Assembly (NCBI RefSeq): GCF_000219805.1
Contig: NC_015759.1
Coordinates: 806,001-870,000 of the forward strand
Direction: 5' to 3'
DNA: 64,000 nt
DNA from: Weissella koreensis KACC 15510
Lineage (GTDB): Bacteria; Bacillota; Bacilli; Lactobacillales; Lactobacillaceae
The stretch's first letter is position 1, and each line of letters begins with the position of its first letter. This document shows positions 33,956 through 42,724 of the stretch, one piece after another. The translations under genes were made by a program, and so were the position numbers. A model generated the notes under the pieces. The model was given only the letters and a program-made list of their open reading frames with translations. It did not search any database and was not told the DNA's origin.

Positions 33956-36103
33956 GTGTATTATATCGTAGCGTTACTAGTTATTGGGGTGGTAGGAACA
34001 AATATTGTTAAACAATTTATTCCTAAAATTCCTGAAGCGTTTATTTTAATTTTAGTTGGTATTTTATTATCATATACCAAAATATTTAACGGATTCGAAT
34101 TAGAGCCGGAATTTTTTATGGTCGCTATTATTGCGCCTTTGATGTTCGTGGATGGACAAAGACAATCAATTAAAAAAATTCGAGAACGATTTAGTTTGAT
34201 TTTCGTTTTATCAGTAGTATTGGCAGCTGCAACGGTATTGATCATCGGTCTTATGACTAATTTTATCGAGACGAAGTGGACATTGCCGATGGCGATCGCC
34301 TTAGCAGCCATTGTAACGCCAACTGATGCAGTCGCTGTTAAATCAATGACTAGTGGAAGTGAAATGCCTAGTGGGGTTGGTGAGGCCCTAGAGTTAGAAT
34401 CATTATTTAACGATGCAACAGGACTGGTGATTTTAGATTTAGCCCTATCAGTCCTAGGTAATCAAAATTTGTCAATTATTGGTGGAATTAACCATTTCCT
34501 CTTTGTAGCAATTGGTGGAATTTTAATCGGATTGATTGGTGGTTGGCTAATTGTCATGCTACGAGTTAATTTGAATTTTTGGGTTGATCAACCAGAAATT
34601 TCAATCATTCCAATCAGTCTTTTGACGCCGTTCGTCATTTATTTAATTGCCGAACATTTTGGTACATCTGGAATCTTGGCGGTAGTAGCTACGGGAATTA
34701 TTCACAATTGGGAAGCCAATCGATTGCGATTGTCATCAACTCGAGTTCAAGTCAGTCAAAGTATTATCTGGTCAACAATTTCAGAAATACTAAACAGCGT
34801 TGTCTTTTTGTTCTTGGGGATTGCATTACCAGATGTCGCACGCAAGTTTTTCAAAATGGATAATTCGACCATTTTACTATTATTAGGCTTAAGCGGTATT
34901 ATTTATGTAATGATGTTCCTAATTCGTTATATTTGGGCCCAATGGGAGCATGAAGGCTCAGCGCAGATTTTATTTGGGGCAAACAATACAAAACAACATA
35001 CTTTTTATTCAAAGGTCTTTGCAGTAAGTGGAATTCATGGAACTATGACCTTGGCCATGGCCTTTTCTTTACCTAAAAGAATTGGTGGCGTCGCTTTTCC
35101 ATACCGTGAAGAATTAATCATTGTTGCTTCAATTGTAATTCTATTTAGTATGTTGGTTAGTGCGATTGTTTTGCCGATATTGTTACCGGTCAAAAAAGAA
35201 GATTATACAGCAGAGGAATTAAATCACTTCCGGGGTAAAATGGTCGATTTTGCGATTTTACAAATACGAGGGCAAATTGAAGATCGTTCAGTTCGTGAAG
35301 CATTAACTTCACAACTTCTATCGCAAAAAGGTTGGGGTACCGCTAAGCGTGAAGTGGTTACACAATTGTATCAAACTGAAATGATTGATATGAAAGATTT
35401 CGTGAGTGATTATATTCATAGTTCTGATGTACGAAGTCGTTATAGTAAACAAACCATCACAATTTATGAAAAGATGGTGGATCGAATTCGAACGAATGGG
35501 GATAAGCATTTACACAATAGATTAGGCAAAGTTCAAAGAAAACGGATGCGTCGAAATATTAAACATTTACTCCATGAAATTAAATGGCATGCTCAACAGG
35601 ATGTGAATGATCAAAGATCTCACTATGATTTTAGTCCAAAACAAAAACGACAAATTAAGCAGAATCGTGCTAAATATGAACAATTCAAAAATTTATCACG
35701 TCAAGAAATGCTTGATAATTGGAAAAATATGCAAAATGAGTTACTTGATTTGAACGAAGAAGTTGCCAAACAAACAGATCAAAAAATTAATGGAATTATG
35801 GAAGAGCGGCTTCGAACTGGACATGGAGATAATCAATCTATTGATATGGTTCGGAAGAGCATGGAAACATTTTTTAACCGAATTCGTCGTGATTATAAAC
35901 AAGCGGTAGAAGTGGATAATAATTTATTCTTGCGTGCCTTCCAATATGAATTTACCTTTGTTCAACAAGGCGTTGAAGCTAATAAAATTCCGCAGGCTTT
36001 GGCAGCCGAATTATATACTGAAATTAATGATGCGCAAACATTGCAAATTCAACGGGCAGGAGAAATGGAACAGCGATCTGAATTGGTCGGAATTAGCATT
36101 TAG
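33956..36103 (+). CDS. CPA1-type Na+/H+ antiporter
   Basis: A 715-residue monovalent cation/proton antiporter. About 12 membrane segments fill residues 1-410, with the ion-binding pair in ESLFNDATGLVI (near residue 148) and IALAAIVTPTDAVAV before it. A long basic, Gln-rich cytoplasmic tail (about 410-715) follows, as in NhaP/NhaK-type proteins. It exchanges Na+ or K+ for H+ in pH and salt homeostasis. I take the GTG at 33956 as start because GGAGG lies 8 bases before it; the TTG at 33941 overlaps that site. Single gene. Confidence 0.9.
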   Translation: MYYIVALLVIGVVGTNIVKQFIPKIPEAFILILVGILLSYTKIFNGFELEPEFFMVAIIAPLMFVDGQRQSIKKIRERFSLIFVLSVVLAAATVLIIGLMTNFIETKWTLPMAIALAAIVTPTDAVAVKSMTSGSEMPSGVGEALELESLFNDATGLVILDLALSVLGNQNLSIIGGINHFLFVAIGGILIGLIGGWLIVMLRVNLNFWVDQPEISIIPISLLTPFVIYLIAEHFGTSGILAVVATGIIHNWEANRLRLSSTRVQVSQSIIWSTISEILNSVVFLFLGIALPDVARKFFKMDNSTILLLLGLSGIIYVMMFLIRYIWAQWEHEGSAQILFGANNTKQHTFYSKVFAVSGIHGTMTLAMAFSLPKRIGGVAFPYREELIIVASIVILFSMLVSAIVLPILLPVKKEDYTAEELNHFRGKMVDFAILQIRGQIEDRSVREALTSQLLSQKGWGTAKREVVTQLYQTEMIDMKDFVSDYIHSSDVRSRYSKQTITIYEKMVDRIRTNGDKHLHNRLGKVQRKRMRRNIKHLLHEIKWHAQQDVNDQRSHYDFSPKQKRQIKQNRAKYEQFKNLSRQEMLDNWKNMQNELLDLNEEVAKQTDQKINGIMEERLRTGHGDNQSIDMVRKSMETFFNRIRRDYKQAVEVDNNLFLRAFQYEFTFVQQGVEANKIPQALAAELYTEINDAQTLQIQRAGEMEQRSELVGISI

Positions 36104-36124
36104 CTAACCTTTAGTAAGAAAAGC

Positions 36125-36153
36125 TTGACGTTATAGCTTAATTCCGTCAAAAT
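36125..36153 (+). promoter_or_regulatory. Possible promoter of trxA
   Basis: -35 TTGACG (36125-36130) and a weak -10 CAAAAT (36148-36153) at 17-bp spacing, about 55 bases before the ATG. Confidence 0.4.
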
Positions 36154-36214
36154 AGAGGAAACAAATAAATGAACGACTTTTTGATGGAATAACCCATAAT
36201 GGAGGAGTTTTATT

Positions 36215-36532
36215 ATGACAGTAGAAGTAGTTAACGATCGAGATTTTGCACAAAAAACCGGCCAAGGTGTTTCTTTGGTTGATATGTGGGCAACTTGGTG
36301 TGGACCATGTAAGATGCAAAGCCCAGTAATTGAAGCTGTTTCTGAGCAACATCCAGAAGTTTATTTTGCAAAGATGGATGTTGATGAAAATCCTGCCACT
36401 TCAGAAGAACTTGGAATTCAAGCAATCCCAACTTTGTTGATTAAAAAAGATGGTGAGATTGTTGAACGTTTAGTTGGATATCACCCTATTAAGCAAGTTA
36501 ATGCTGTCTTGGCAAAATATATTGAGAATTAA
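36215..36532 (+). CDS. trxA: Thioredoxin
   Basis: A 105-residue canonical thioredoxin with the active site WATWCGPCKM (Cys29 and Cys32), VDENPATSEELGIQAIPTLL with the cis-Pro, and GYHPIKQV near the end. It reduces disulphides in cytoplasmic proteins using thioredoxin reductase (not in the window). ATGGAGGAG precedes the ATG. Single-gene unit with terminator. Confidence 0.97.
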   Translation: MTVEVVNDRDFAQKTGQGVSLVDMWATWCGPCKMQSPVIEAVSEQHPEVYFAKMDVDENPATSEELGIQAIPTLLIKKDGEIVERLVGYHPIKQVNAVLAKYIEN

Positions 36533-36546
36533 GTTTTTATCAAATG

Positions 36547-36580
36547 ATACGCTTTGAATTAATTTTCAAGGCGTTTTTAT
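36547..36580 (+). terminator. Terminator of trxA
   Basis: ACGCTTTGAA / TTCAAGGCGT stem followed by TTTTTATTT. Confidence 0.8.
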
Positions 36581-36613
36581 TTCCTTATCAAATTTAAGTG
36601 GTTGGAGGAAAAT

Positions 36614-36673
36614 ATGAAGTTCAACAAAGTCTTATTAAGTGGTGGAAAGCTTGTAACTTGTAGTCTCAAATAA
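36614..36673 (+). pseudogene. 19-codon ORF resembling a signal-peptide start
   Basis: A strong ribosome-binding site (TTGGAGGAAAAT) precedes an ATG encoding MKFNKVLLSGGKLVTCSLK, then TAA. It looks like the first part of a secreted protein's signal peptide without the hydrophobic core and body. It could be a gene remnant or a short leader peptide. Confidence 0.3.
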
Positions 36674-36728
36674 TGTTTGTTTAATTATCGTGTTAAGATA
36701 ATATATATCATATTTAGGGGGTAATTGA

Positions 36729-37295
36729 ATGGTTTCTTTTTGGCAAGCATTTAAAAATTATTGGCGTCGTGGGTTTGATTTCAAGGGACGATCAACTCGG
36801 GCTGAATTTTGGTGGATGGCTCTATGGGCCATGATTGGTCTGGTGATATTATTGGGCGGATTAGCTGGTTCGATGTATATATTAGTACATCATGCTGAGA
36901 CTAATCAATTTGAACGATTAATCTATAATAATATTATAAGATTCTTTGTTTTAACGTTGGTGATTGGAATTATTTTGATCATTCCAAGTACTGCTTTAAC
37001 AGTGCGTCGTTTACGAGACACCGGATTAGATACTTGGTTTATCTGGGTTCTAGTTATTTTTAATTTTATTCTTGGACGTCTTGGACATGATGATATGTTA
37101 TGGAATAATTGGTGGGAAATTTTAATTAGTATTTTTACCCTGCTAGTGTCATTTATGATGTTCATAGGTTTAGTAATGGGATCAAATTCTTTGAATTTTC
37201 ATAGTAAAAATTTGAAGCAATCAGCAGTTAAGGTTGAAATTTTATATCCAACACAAATGAAGGCAAAAGTTCTCCAACCCAAACAACGGGATTAG
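36729..37295 (+). CDS. DUF805 family membrane protein
   Basis: The 188-residue protein has the DUF805 opening (FKNYWRRGFDFKGRSTRAEFWW) and four hydrophobic segments, with TVRRLRDTGLDTW between the second and third, also typical. The function of DUF805 proteins is unknown. TTAGGGGGT precedes the ATG. The C-terminal 30 residues are soluble and basic. Single gene. Confidence 0.88.
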   Translation: MVSFWQAFKNYWRRGFDFKGRSTRAEFWWMALWAMIGLVILLGGLAGSMYILVHHAETNQFERLIYNNIIRFFVLTLVIGIILIIPSTALTVRRLRDTGLDTWFIWVLVIFNFILGRLGHDDMLWNNWWEILISIFTLLVSFMMFIGLVMGSNSLNFHSKNLKQSAVKVEILYPTQMKAKVLQPKQRD

Positions 37296-37374
37296 ATATA
37301 TAGAATTAAGTGTCAGGAGACTTTAAGCGGGGCTATGTCCGACTGTTTAAGGCTTTTATTTTTTAAATACTAAT

Positions 37375-37408
37375 AAAAAAGGTCGGAATTTTATTCCGAC
37401 CTTTTAAA
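37375..37408. terminator. Terminator between the DUF805 gene and cbpA
   Basis: 13-bp arms AAAAGGTCGGAAT / ATTCCGACCTTTT (37377-37389 / 37393-37405). The T-run is strongest on the minus strand, so it mainly ends cbpA. Confidence 0.8.
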
Positions 37409-37497
37409 ATTTTTGTTACTTTAATGTTAACTATATTTTATATTATGATAAATCCAATATTTAAGTAGCTTAATTAATATTATTTTAAATTTTATTC

Positions 37498-38145
37498 TTA
37501 ACTTAAATATGATTGTTTATTTAGGTCTTCAATTGATTCTAAGCGGAAACCTTTTCGTGATAATAGCTTGATAATTTTAGAAAGCACATCTTCATCAACT
37601 TGATTTGGTAGCGTAAAAATAATTCGATGAGTTAGGGCATTTTGATCTGGATCTATAGAAACAGCACTGGAAATGGTTGAATAGCGCGAAACATATTTGG
37701 CAGCTCGTTCTAAACTACCGCGTTCTCCATCGGTTAGTAAAGTTAGCGTATATCGCCCTTGATCAGTTTGCCAAGATGAAGCCAACATATTCATCATAGA
37801 TGAATGAGTTAAAATTCCAATAAAATTATGATTTTCATCAATAATGGAGATGAATGGTAGGTCTTGGAGTGCAAAAAAAGTTTCAAAAAAAGTTGCATCA
37901 ATTTGGATAAATTTAGTCATGTTACGCATCACAGAAGTTACCGGTTGGGTAAGGTCTCTTTGTTGCGCCTGGGCCTGGTAAATATGCATTTTATAAATGA
38001 CACCACGAAATAATGTTCCGGTAGTATCTAAAATTGGAATAGCTCGAAATGAGGTAGTCTCAAAAATTCGGAGAGCATCTTCCAAGGATGCATCTTCGGA
38101 AACTGTAACTAATTCATCTTTAGATTTAATAAGTGATTCCAGCAT
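37498..38145 (-). CDS. cbpA: c-di-AMP-binding CBS protein CbpA
   Basis: A 215-residue protein with two CBS domains (about residues 1-125: VSEDASLEDALRIFETTSFR; LPFISIIDENHNFIGILTHS) and a C-terminal ACT-like domain (RYTLTLLTDGERGSLER ... LLSRKGFRLESIEDL). This matches streptococcal, listerial and enterococcal CbpA, which binds cyclic di-AMP and links it to potassium and osmotic balance. Binding here is inferred from family. The ATG at 38145 follows AAAGAGG. It has its own promoter and terminator. Confidence 0.82.
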   Translation of the reverse strand: MLESLIKSKDELVTVSEDASLEDALRIFETTSFRAIPILDTTGTLFRGVIYKMHIYQAQAQQRDLTQPVTSVMRNMTKFIQIDATFFETFFALQDLPFISIIDENHNFIGILTHSSMMNMLASSWQTDQGRYTLTLLTDGERGSLERAAKYVSRYSTISSAVSIDPDQNALTHRIIFTLPNQVDEDVLSKIIKLLSRKGFRLESIEDLNKQSYLS

Positions 38146-38217
38146 ATTATCCTCTTTCTCTAATCTTAATCTAATAATTTTAACATGGAATAGCATAAAG
38201 TAAAAGAAAGCATCATA

Positions 38218-38246
38218 AAAATAAATAATATTTTAAAATTTGTCAA
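38218..38246 (-). promoter_or_regulatory. Promoter of cbpA
   Basis: On the minus strand, -35 TTGACA (38241-38246), 17-bp spacer, -10 TATTTT (38218-38223), about 70 bases before the start. Confidence 0.65.
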
Positions 38247-38565
38247 TGATTAATTTTAATGAGGCACAATTTAAGCTGATTTATATTTGAATCAAACAAT
38301 GACGAATAACCTTAGAGCTAAGTTAGAAGGCACATCGCATAGGATAGAATGGTACAATATTAAGCATATAATCTTTTTAAGCTTATCCATTTAAAAAAAC
38401 GACTAAATTTGAATGTACTTGATGATTTGTTTGGGATTTTTCAATGGAAGTTAAAATAAAATTAAGTAAAATAATTATTTATATCAGAAAATTTTAAATG
38501 GAAAAAAGTTTAATGAAAATAGAAGTTAAACAATAAAAATCAATGGATAGTGAGAATATAATAAA
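38247..38565 (+). promoter_or_regulatory. AT-rich region upstream of pth
   Basis: No gene is seen in these 319 bases. An extended -10 (TGG then TACAAT, 38350-38358) is the best promoter candidate, with a long leader of about 200 bases. A TATAAT also lies only 3 bases before the pth ATG, too close for an ordinary leader. Confidence 0.35.
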
Positions 38566-39132
38566 ATGAAAATAATTGTTGGTTTAGGAAATATTGGAAA
38601 AGAATATGATCAAACGCGGCACAATGTCGGGTTTATGACCATTGATGCATTTGCTCAAGAATTAGGAATTAATTTTAAACAGGATGGACCACATCATGCT
38701 TTTGTGGCCGAGGGTTGGATTGGGACAGACAAGGTCCTTTTAGTTAAGCCAACAACGTATATGAATTTATCAGGTGAAGCGGTAGCTCCTTTAATGAAGT
38801 ATTATAATTTAGTTATTGAAGATCTTTTAATTATTCAAGATGATATGGATATGGAATTAGGCCGTTTGAGGTTGCGCACTAAAGGATCTGCCGGAGGACA
38901 TAATGGAATTAAATCAATTATTAGCCAACTGGGGACTCAAAATTTTAATCGATTAAAGTTTGGCATTGCCCATCCAAAGCATGAAAAGCAAGCAGTGATT
39001 AATTTTGTGCTGGGTAAATTTAATAAAGATGATGCCATTACAGTAGATCAAAGTATCGAAGTGGCTAAAAAAATGATGCAGGATTTTGTTCAAGGAAAAC
39101 CCATGGATCAATTAATGAATCAGTATAATTAA
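38566..39132 (+). CDS. pth: Peptidyl-tRNA hydrolase
   Basis: A 188-residue enzyme that frees tRNA from stalled peptidyl-tRNA. Active-site residues are present: Asn9 in GLGNIG, His19 in TRHNVGF, and Asp92 or 93 in LIIQDDMDM; GSAGGHNGIKSI is also intact. The usual GLGNPG reads GLGNIG here, a small change at a conserved proline. The ribosome-binding site is poor (only GTGAG). It starts the run pth-mfd-flippase-rqcP-divIC-tilS-hpt-ftsH, an order shared by many lactobacilli. Confidence 0.96.
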   Translation: MKIIVGLGNIGKEYDQTRHNVGFMTIDAFAQELGINFKQDGPHHAFVAEGWIGTDKVLLVKPTTYMNLSGEAVAPLMKYYNLVIEDLLIIQDDMDMELGRLRLRTKGSAGGHNGIKSIISQLGTQNFNRLKFGIAHPKHEKQAVINFVLGKFNKDDAITVDQSIEVAKKMMQDFVQGKPMDQLMNQYN

Positions 39133-39202
39133 AGTGACATGCTTTGAGAAAACAATGATTCTTATTAGATAGACGAATAAAAATGAATAAAGAGATTTTA
39201 AG

Positions 39203-42200
39203 ATGAGACTATCAGAATTTTTAACAGATAATCAAAAATATAATGATTTACTACAAGGTCTTGAACAAGGTGGACATCATGTATTAACCGGATTAACCGG
39301 AAGTGCCCGTTCGGTTTATTTAAGTGGCTTGAATCAATCATTAAAGCAGCCCATGTTATTGGTAACCGATAGCCAATTTCATGCACAACAACTAACGGAA
39401 GATCTAGTAGGTCTACTCGACGAAGAGCAAGTTATTTATTTTCCAGCAGAAGAAACGCTGAGTGCACAGATTGCACTTTCTTCATTGGACACAATGTTAG
39501 CGCGCGTTACAGCTTTAGAAAAAATACGACATGGTAAACAGCCAATTATTGTGACAGGTTATGCAGGCTTGAATCAGGTTTTACCTAGTGTTAATCAATT
39601 TGAAAATGCGGCCATTACCATCGATTTTGAACAAATTTATCAACTAGATCAATTGCAATCTATGATTAATACCATGGGATATCGACGAGTTGACGCCGTT
39701 AATTCTCCTGGTGAGTATTCATTGAGAGGATCGATCATTGATATTTACCCATTAAATTACGAAAACCCAATTCGGATGGATTTTTTTGATACCGATCTAG
39801 ATTCTTTACGTACTTTTGATGTAGAGACGCAAAAAAGTTTGGAACAATTAACGACGGTGCAATTATTGCCAGTGACGGATTTAATCGCTGACGAACATGA
39901 TTTGAAACAGGCGCAAACTAAATTGAATTTAGCCTTGACCACTGCCAGAGATAAATTAGATGGCGCAGCTAAACGACATCTAACAGAGTCCATGCAGCCA
40001 TTGTTAACAGCCTTAGAACAAGGAACAATTGTACCTGAAATGCGACAATATTTGGCTTACCTGTATCCAGATCAAACGACTTTACTGGATTATTTACCAA
40101 AACAAGGGATTGTTATCTATGATGATTATCCTCGAATGATGGAAAATTCTAGGCAAGCACAAATTGATGCAATGGATTGGTGGACAGATCGGCTTGAACA
40201 AAATAAAGTTCTACCTAATTTTGAGCAAGGACCTGATCTGGAAAAACTAGTGCAAAAAGATCAACATGCTAATTTGATATTATCCCCTATGGGACGTGGC
40301 GTGGGCAGTATTAAACAAGATTCATTAACAAATATGGTGATTCGTCCTACCCAGCAATTTTATAATCAAATGCCAATGGTGCAAGCTGAAGTTAGTCGAT
40401 GGCAGAAACAAAATTATACGATAATATTTTTAACAAACACCTTAGAGCGACAAGATAAATTAGAACAAACTTTAAATGATTTTAAGGTACCAGTTAATAC
40501 TGTTGATATTGATAAACTGATCCCTAATCGCACACAATTAACGACTTTACCCTTACACGAAGGGTTTGAAATACCGTTATTAAAGTTAGTTGTCTTAACG
40601 GAAAAAGAGTTATTTAAAACTATTACTAGAAAAGCTCCACGTCGACAAACTTTAAGTAATGCTGAACGCATCAAAAGTTACAATGAATTAAAAGTGGGCG
40701 ATTATGTTGTTCATGTGAACCATGGAATTGGAATTTATGAAGGAATTACCACCTTAGAAACTAAAGGTATTAAACAAGATTACATTACAATTCAATATCG
40801 TGGATCAGGTAAAGTGTTTATTCCGGTTTCGCAACTAGATTTAGTGCAAAAATATGTTAGTGCTGGTGAAAAAGCGCCGAAACTAAATAAATTGGGTGGG
40901 ACTGAATGGGTTAAAGCTAAACGTAAGGTTGCTGCACGTGTTGAAGATATGGCTGATGAACTCTTGCAACTATATGCTGAACGTGAGGCGAAACGTGGCT
41001 TTGCTTTTTCCAAAGATGATTCTGAAGTGGAACGGTTTGAAGCTGCTTTTCCGTATCCTGAAACGAATGATCAATTACAAGCAACCAACGAAATTAAAAA
41101 AGATATGGAAAAGATTCAACCCATGGATCGCTTATTAGTTGGAGATGTTGGTTTTGGAAAAACTGAGGTAGCTTTTCGAGCTGCCTTTAAGGCGATTCAT
41201 GATCATAAGCAAGTTGCGATGTTAGTACCAACAACGATTTTAGCGGAACAACATTTTGAATCAATGCAAATTCGTTTTGATGATTTTGACGTTAAAATGG
41301 CGATCTTGTCACGTTTTCAGTCGGCTAAAGAAGTGAAAGATATTATTCAAAAACTTAAAAATCATGAAATCGATATGGTCGTTGGAACACATAAATTATT
41401 AGGTAAGAATGTTGAATTTGCGGATCTTGGATTATTGATTATTGATGAAGAACAACGTTTTGGTGTGAAGCATAAAGAGCGATTAAAACAACTTAAAACA
41501 GATGTGGATGTGTTGACTTTAACTGCAACCCCAATCCCTAGAACTTTGAATATGGCTATGGTGGGAGCTAGGGATTTATCAGTTCTAGAAACGCCTCCAG
41601 CAAATCGTTTTCCAATTCAAACATATGTTATGGAGCAAAATGGTCGCGAAATTGCTATGGCAATTGAGCGAGAAATGGCCCGTGGTGGACAAACCTTTTA
41701 TCTACATAATCGTGTTGATGACATTGAAAAGACTCGATTATATATTGAAAGTTTAGTACCAGATGCTAGGGTAGCAATTATTCATGGACGTCTGACTGAG
41801 GTTCAACTGGAAGGGATTTTGTTTGATTTTATTCATGGTGATTATGATGTGCTAGTTACAACGACCATTATTGAAACTGGAGTTGATATTCCTAATGCTA
41901 ATACTTTAGTGGTTGAATCAGCTGATCGAATGGGCTTGGCCCAACTCTATCAAATTCGTGGAAGAGTTGGTCGCTCAAATAATTTAGCTTATGCATATTT
42001 TATGTATCCAGCTAATCGAACGTTAACGGAAGTCAGTGAACATCGATTAGAAGCGATTCGTGATTTTACTGAACTAGGATCAGGCTTTAAAATCGCAATG
42101 CGAGACCTTTCAATTCGTGGAGCTGGTGATCTATTGGGGTCACAACAGCATGGATTTATTAATACGGTCGGTTATGATCTATATACGCAAATGCTTCAAG

Positions 42201-42724
42201 AAGCGGTTGCCGTTAAGCAAGGTAAACCCAAAGTTGAAGTGAAAGCTGATGCAGAAATTGATCTTGGAATTGAAGCTTTCTTACCTGAAAGTTATGTTCC
42301 AGGTGGAGCACCTAAGATCGAACTTTATCAAAGAATTAGTCGGGCACAGTTAGCTAATGATTTGACTGAAATTGAGGAAGACTTATTAGATCGGTATGGA
42401 GAATTACCTTTAGCAGCACAACGTTTGCTAACAATCGCTGAATTAAAACGTTTGGCTGATCAAGTTGGTATAACTAAAATTTCTCGCGATAAAATACGTT
42501 CAGAAATTATCAATGTGATTTTCAATCCGAAAACTAATTGGAATCAAGTTGATTGGTTAGTAGCTTTGAAACAAGGACATTTAAGAGGACAAGCTATATC
42601 AATTCAACCGGCACAAATTGATATTATTATTCAACCGAATATGACGGTGGATGATTGGTTAAGTGGATTGAAAATCTTTTTGGAGGCCTTTAATGCAACC
42701 TACGAAAAAGAAGGATCAAAATAA
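39203..42724 (+). CDS. mfd: Transcription-repair coupling factor Mfd
   Basis: A 1173-residue DNA translocase that removes RNA polymerase stalled at lesions and recruits UvrA. Order of parts: UvrB-like N-terminal module, RNA-polymerase interacting domain (YVVHVNHGIGIYEGI, near residue 500), helicase lobe 1 with GDVGFGKTEVAFRAA (near 647) and DEEQRFG (near 748), lobe 2 (ETGVDIPNANTLVV; QIRGRVGRS), and the C-terminal TRCF domain. Length is normal. The next gene starts inside its last 32 bases. Confidence 0.97.
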   Translation: MRLSEFLTDNQKYNDLLQGLEQGGHHVLTGLTGSARSVYLSGLNQSLKQPMLLVTDSQFHAQQLTEDLVGLLDEEQVIYFPAEETLSAQIALSSLDTMLARVTALEKIRHGKQPIIVTGYAGLNQVLPSVNQFENAAITIDFEQIYQLDQLQSMINTMGYRRVDAVNSPGEYSLRGSIIDIYPLNYENPIRMDFFDTDLDSLRTFDVETQKSLEQLTTVQLLPVTDLIADEHDLKQAQTKLNLALTTARDKLDGAAKRHLTESMQPLLTALEQGTIVPEMRQYLAYLYPDQTTLLDYLPKQGIVIYDDYPRMMENSRQAQIDAMDWWTDRLEQNKVLPNFEQGPDLEKLVQKDQHANLILSPMGRGVGSIKQDSLTNMVIRPTQQFYNQMPMVQAEVSRWQKQNYTIIFLTNTLERQDKLEQTLNDFKVPVNTVDIDKLIPNRTQLTTLPLHEGFEIPLLKLVVLTEKELFKTITRKAPRRQTLSNAERIKSYNELKVGDYVVHVNHGIGIYEGITTLETKGIKQDYITIQYRGSGKVFIPVSQLDLVQKYVSAGEKAPKLNKLGGTEWVKAKRKVAARVEDMADELLQLYAEREAKRGFAFSKDDSEVERFEAAFPYPETNDQLQATNEIKKDMEKIQPMDRLLVGDVGFGKTEVAFRAAFKAIHDHKQVAMLVPTTILAEQHFESMQIRFDDFDVKMAILSRFQSAKEVKDIIQKLKNHEIDMVVGTHKLLGKNVEFADLGLLIIDEEQRFGVKHKERLKQLKTDVDVLTLTATPIPRTLNMAMVGARDLSVLETPPANRFPIQTYVMEQNGREIAMAIEREMARGGQTFYLHNRVDDIEKTRLYIESLVPDARVAIIHGRLTEVQLEGILFDFIHGDYDVLVTTTIIETGVDIPNANTLVVESADRMGLAQLYQIRGRVGRSNNLAYAYFMYPANRTLTEVSEHRLEAIRDFTELGSGFKIAMRDLSIRGAGDLLGSQQHGFINTVGYDLYTQMLQEAVAVKQGKPKVEVKADAEIDLGIEAFLPESYVPGGAPKIELYQRISRAQLANDLTEIEEDLLDRYGELPLAAQRLLTIAELKRLADQVGITKISRDKIRSEIINVIFNPKTNWNQVDWLVALKQGHLRGQAISIQPAQIDIIIQPNMTVDDWLSGLKIFLEAFNATYEKEGSK

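Noticed and set aside
37310..37370. Possible terminator CTTTAA / TTAAGG after the DUF805 gene
   Set aside because: The stem is short and interrupted with weak pairs; the clear hairpin at 37375 explains termination better.
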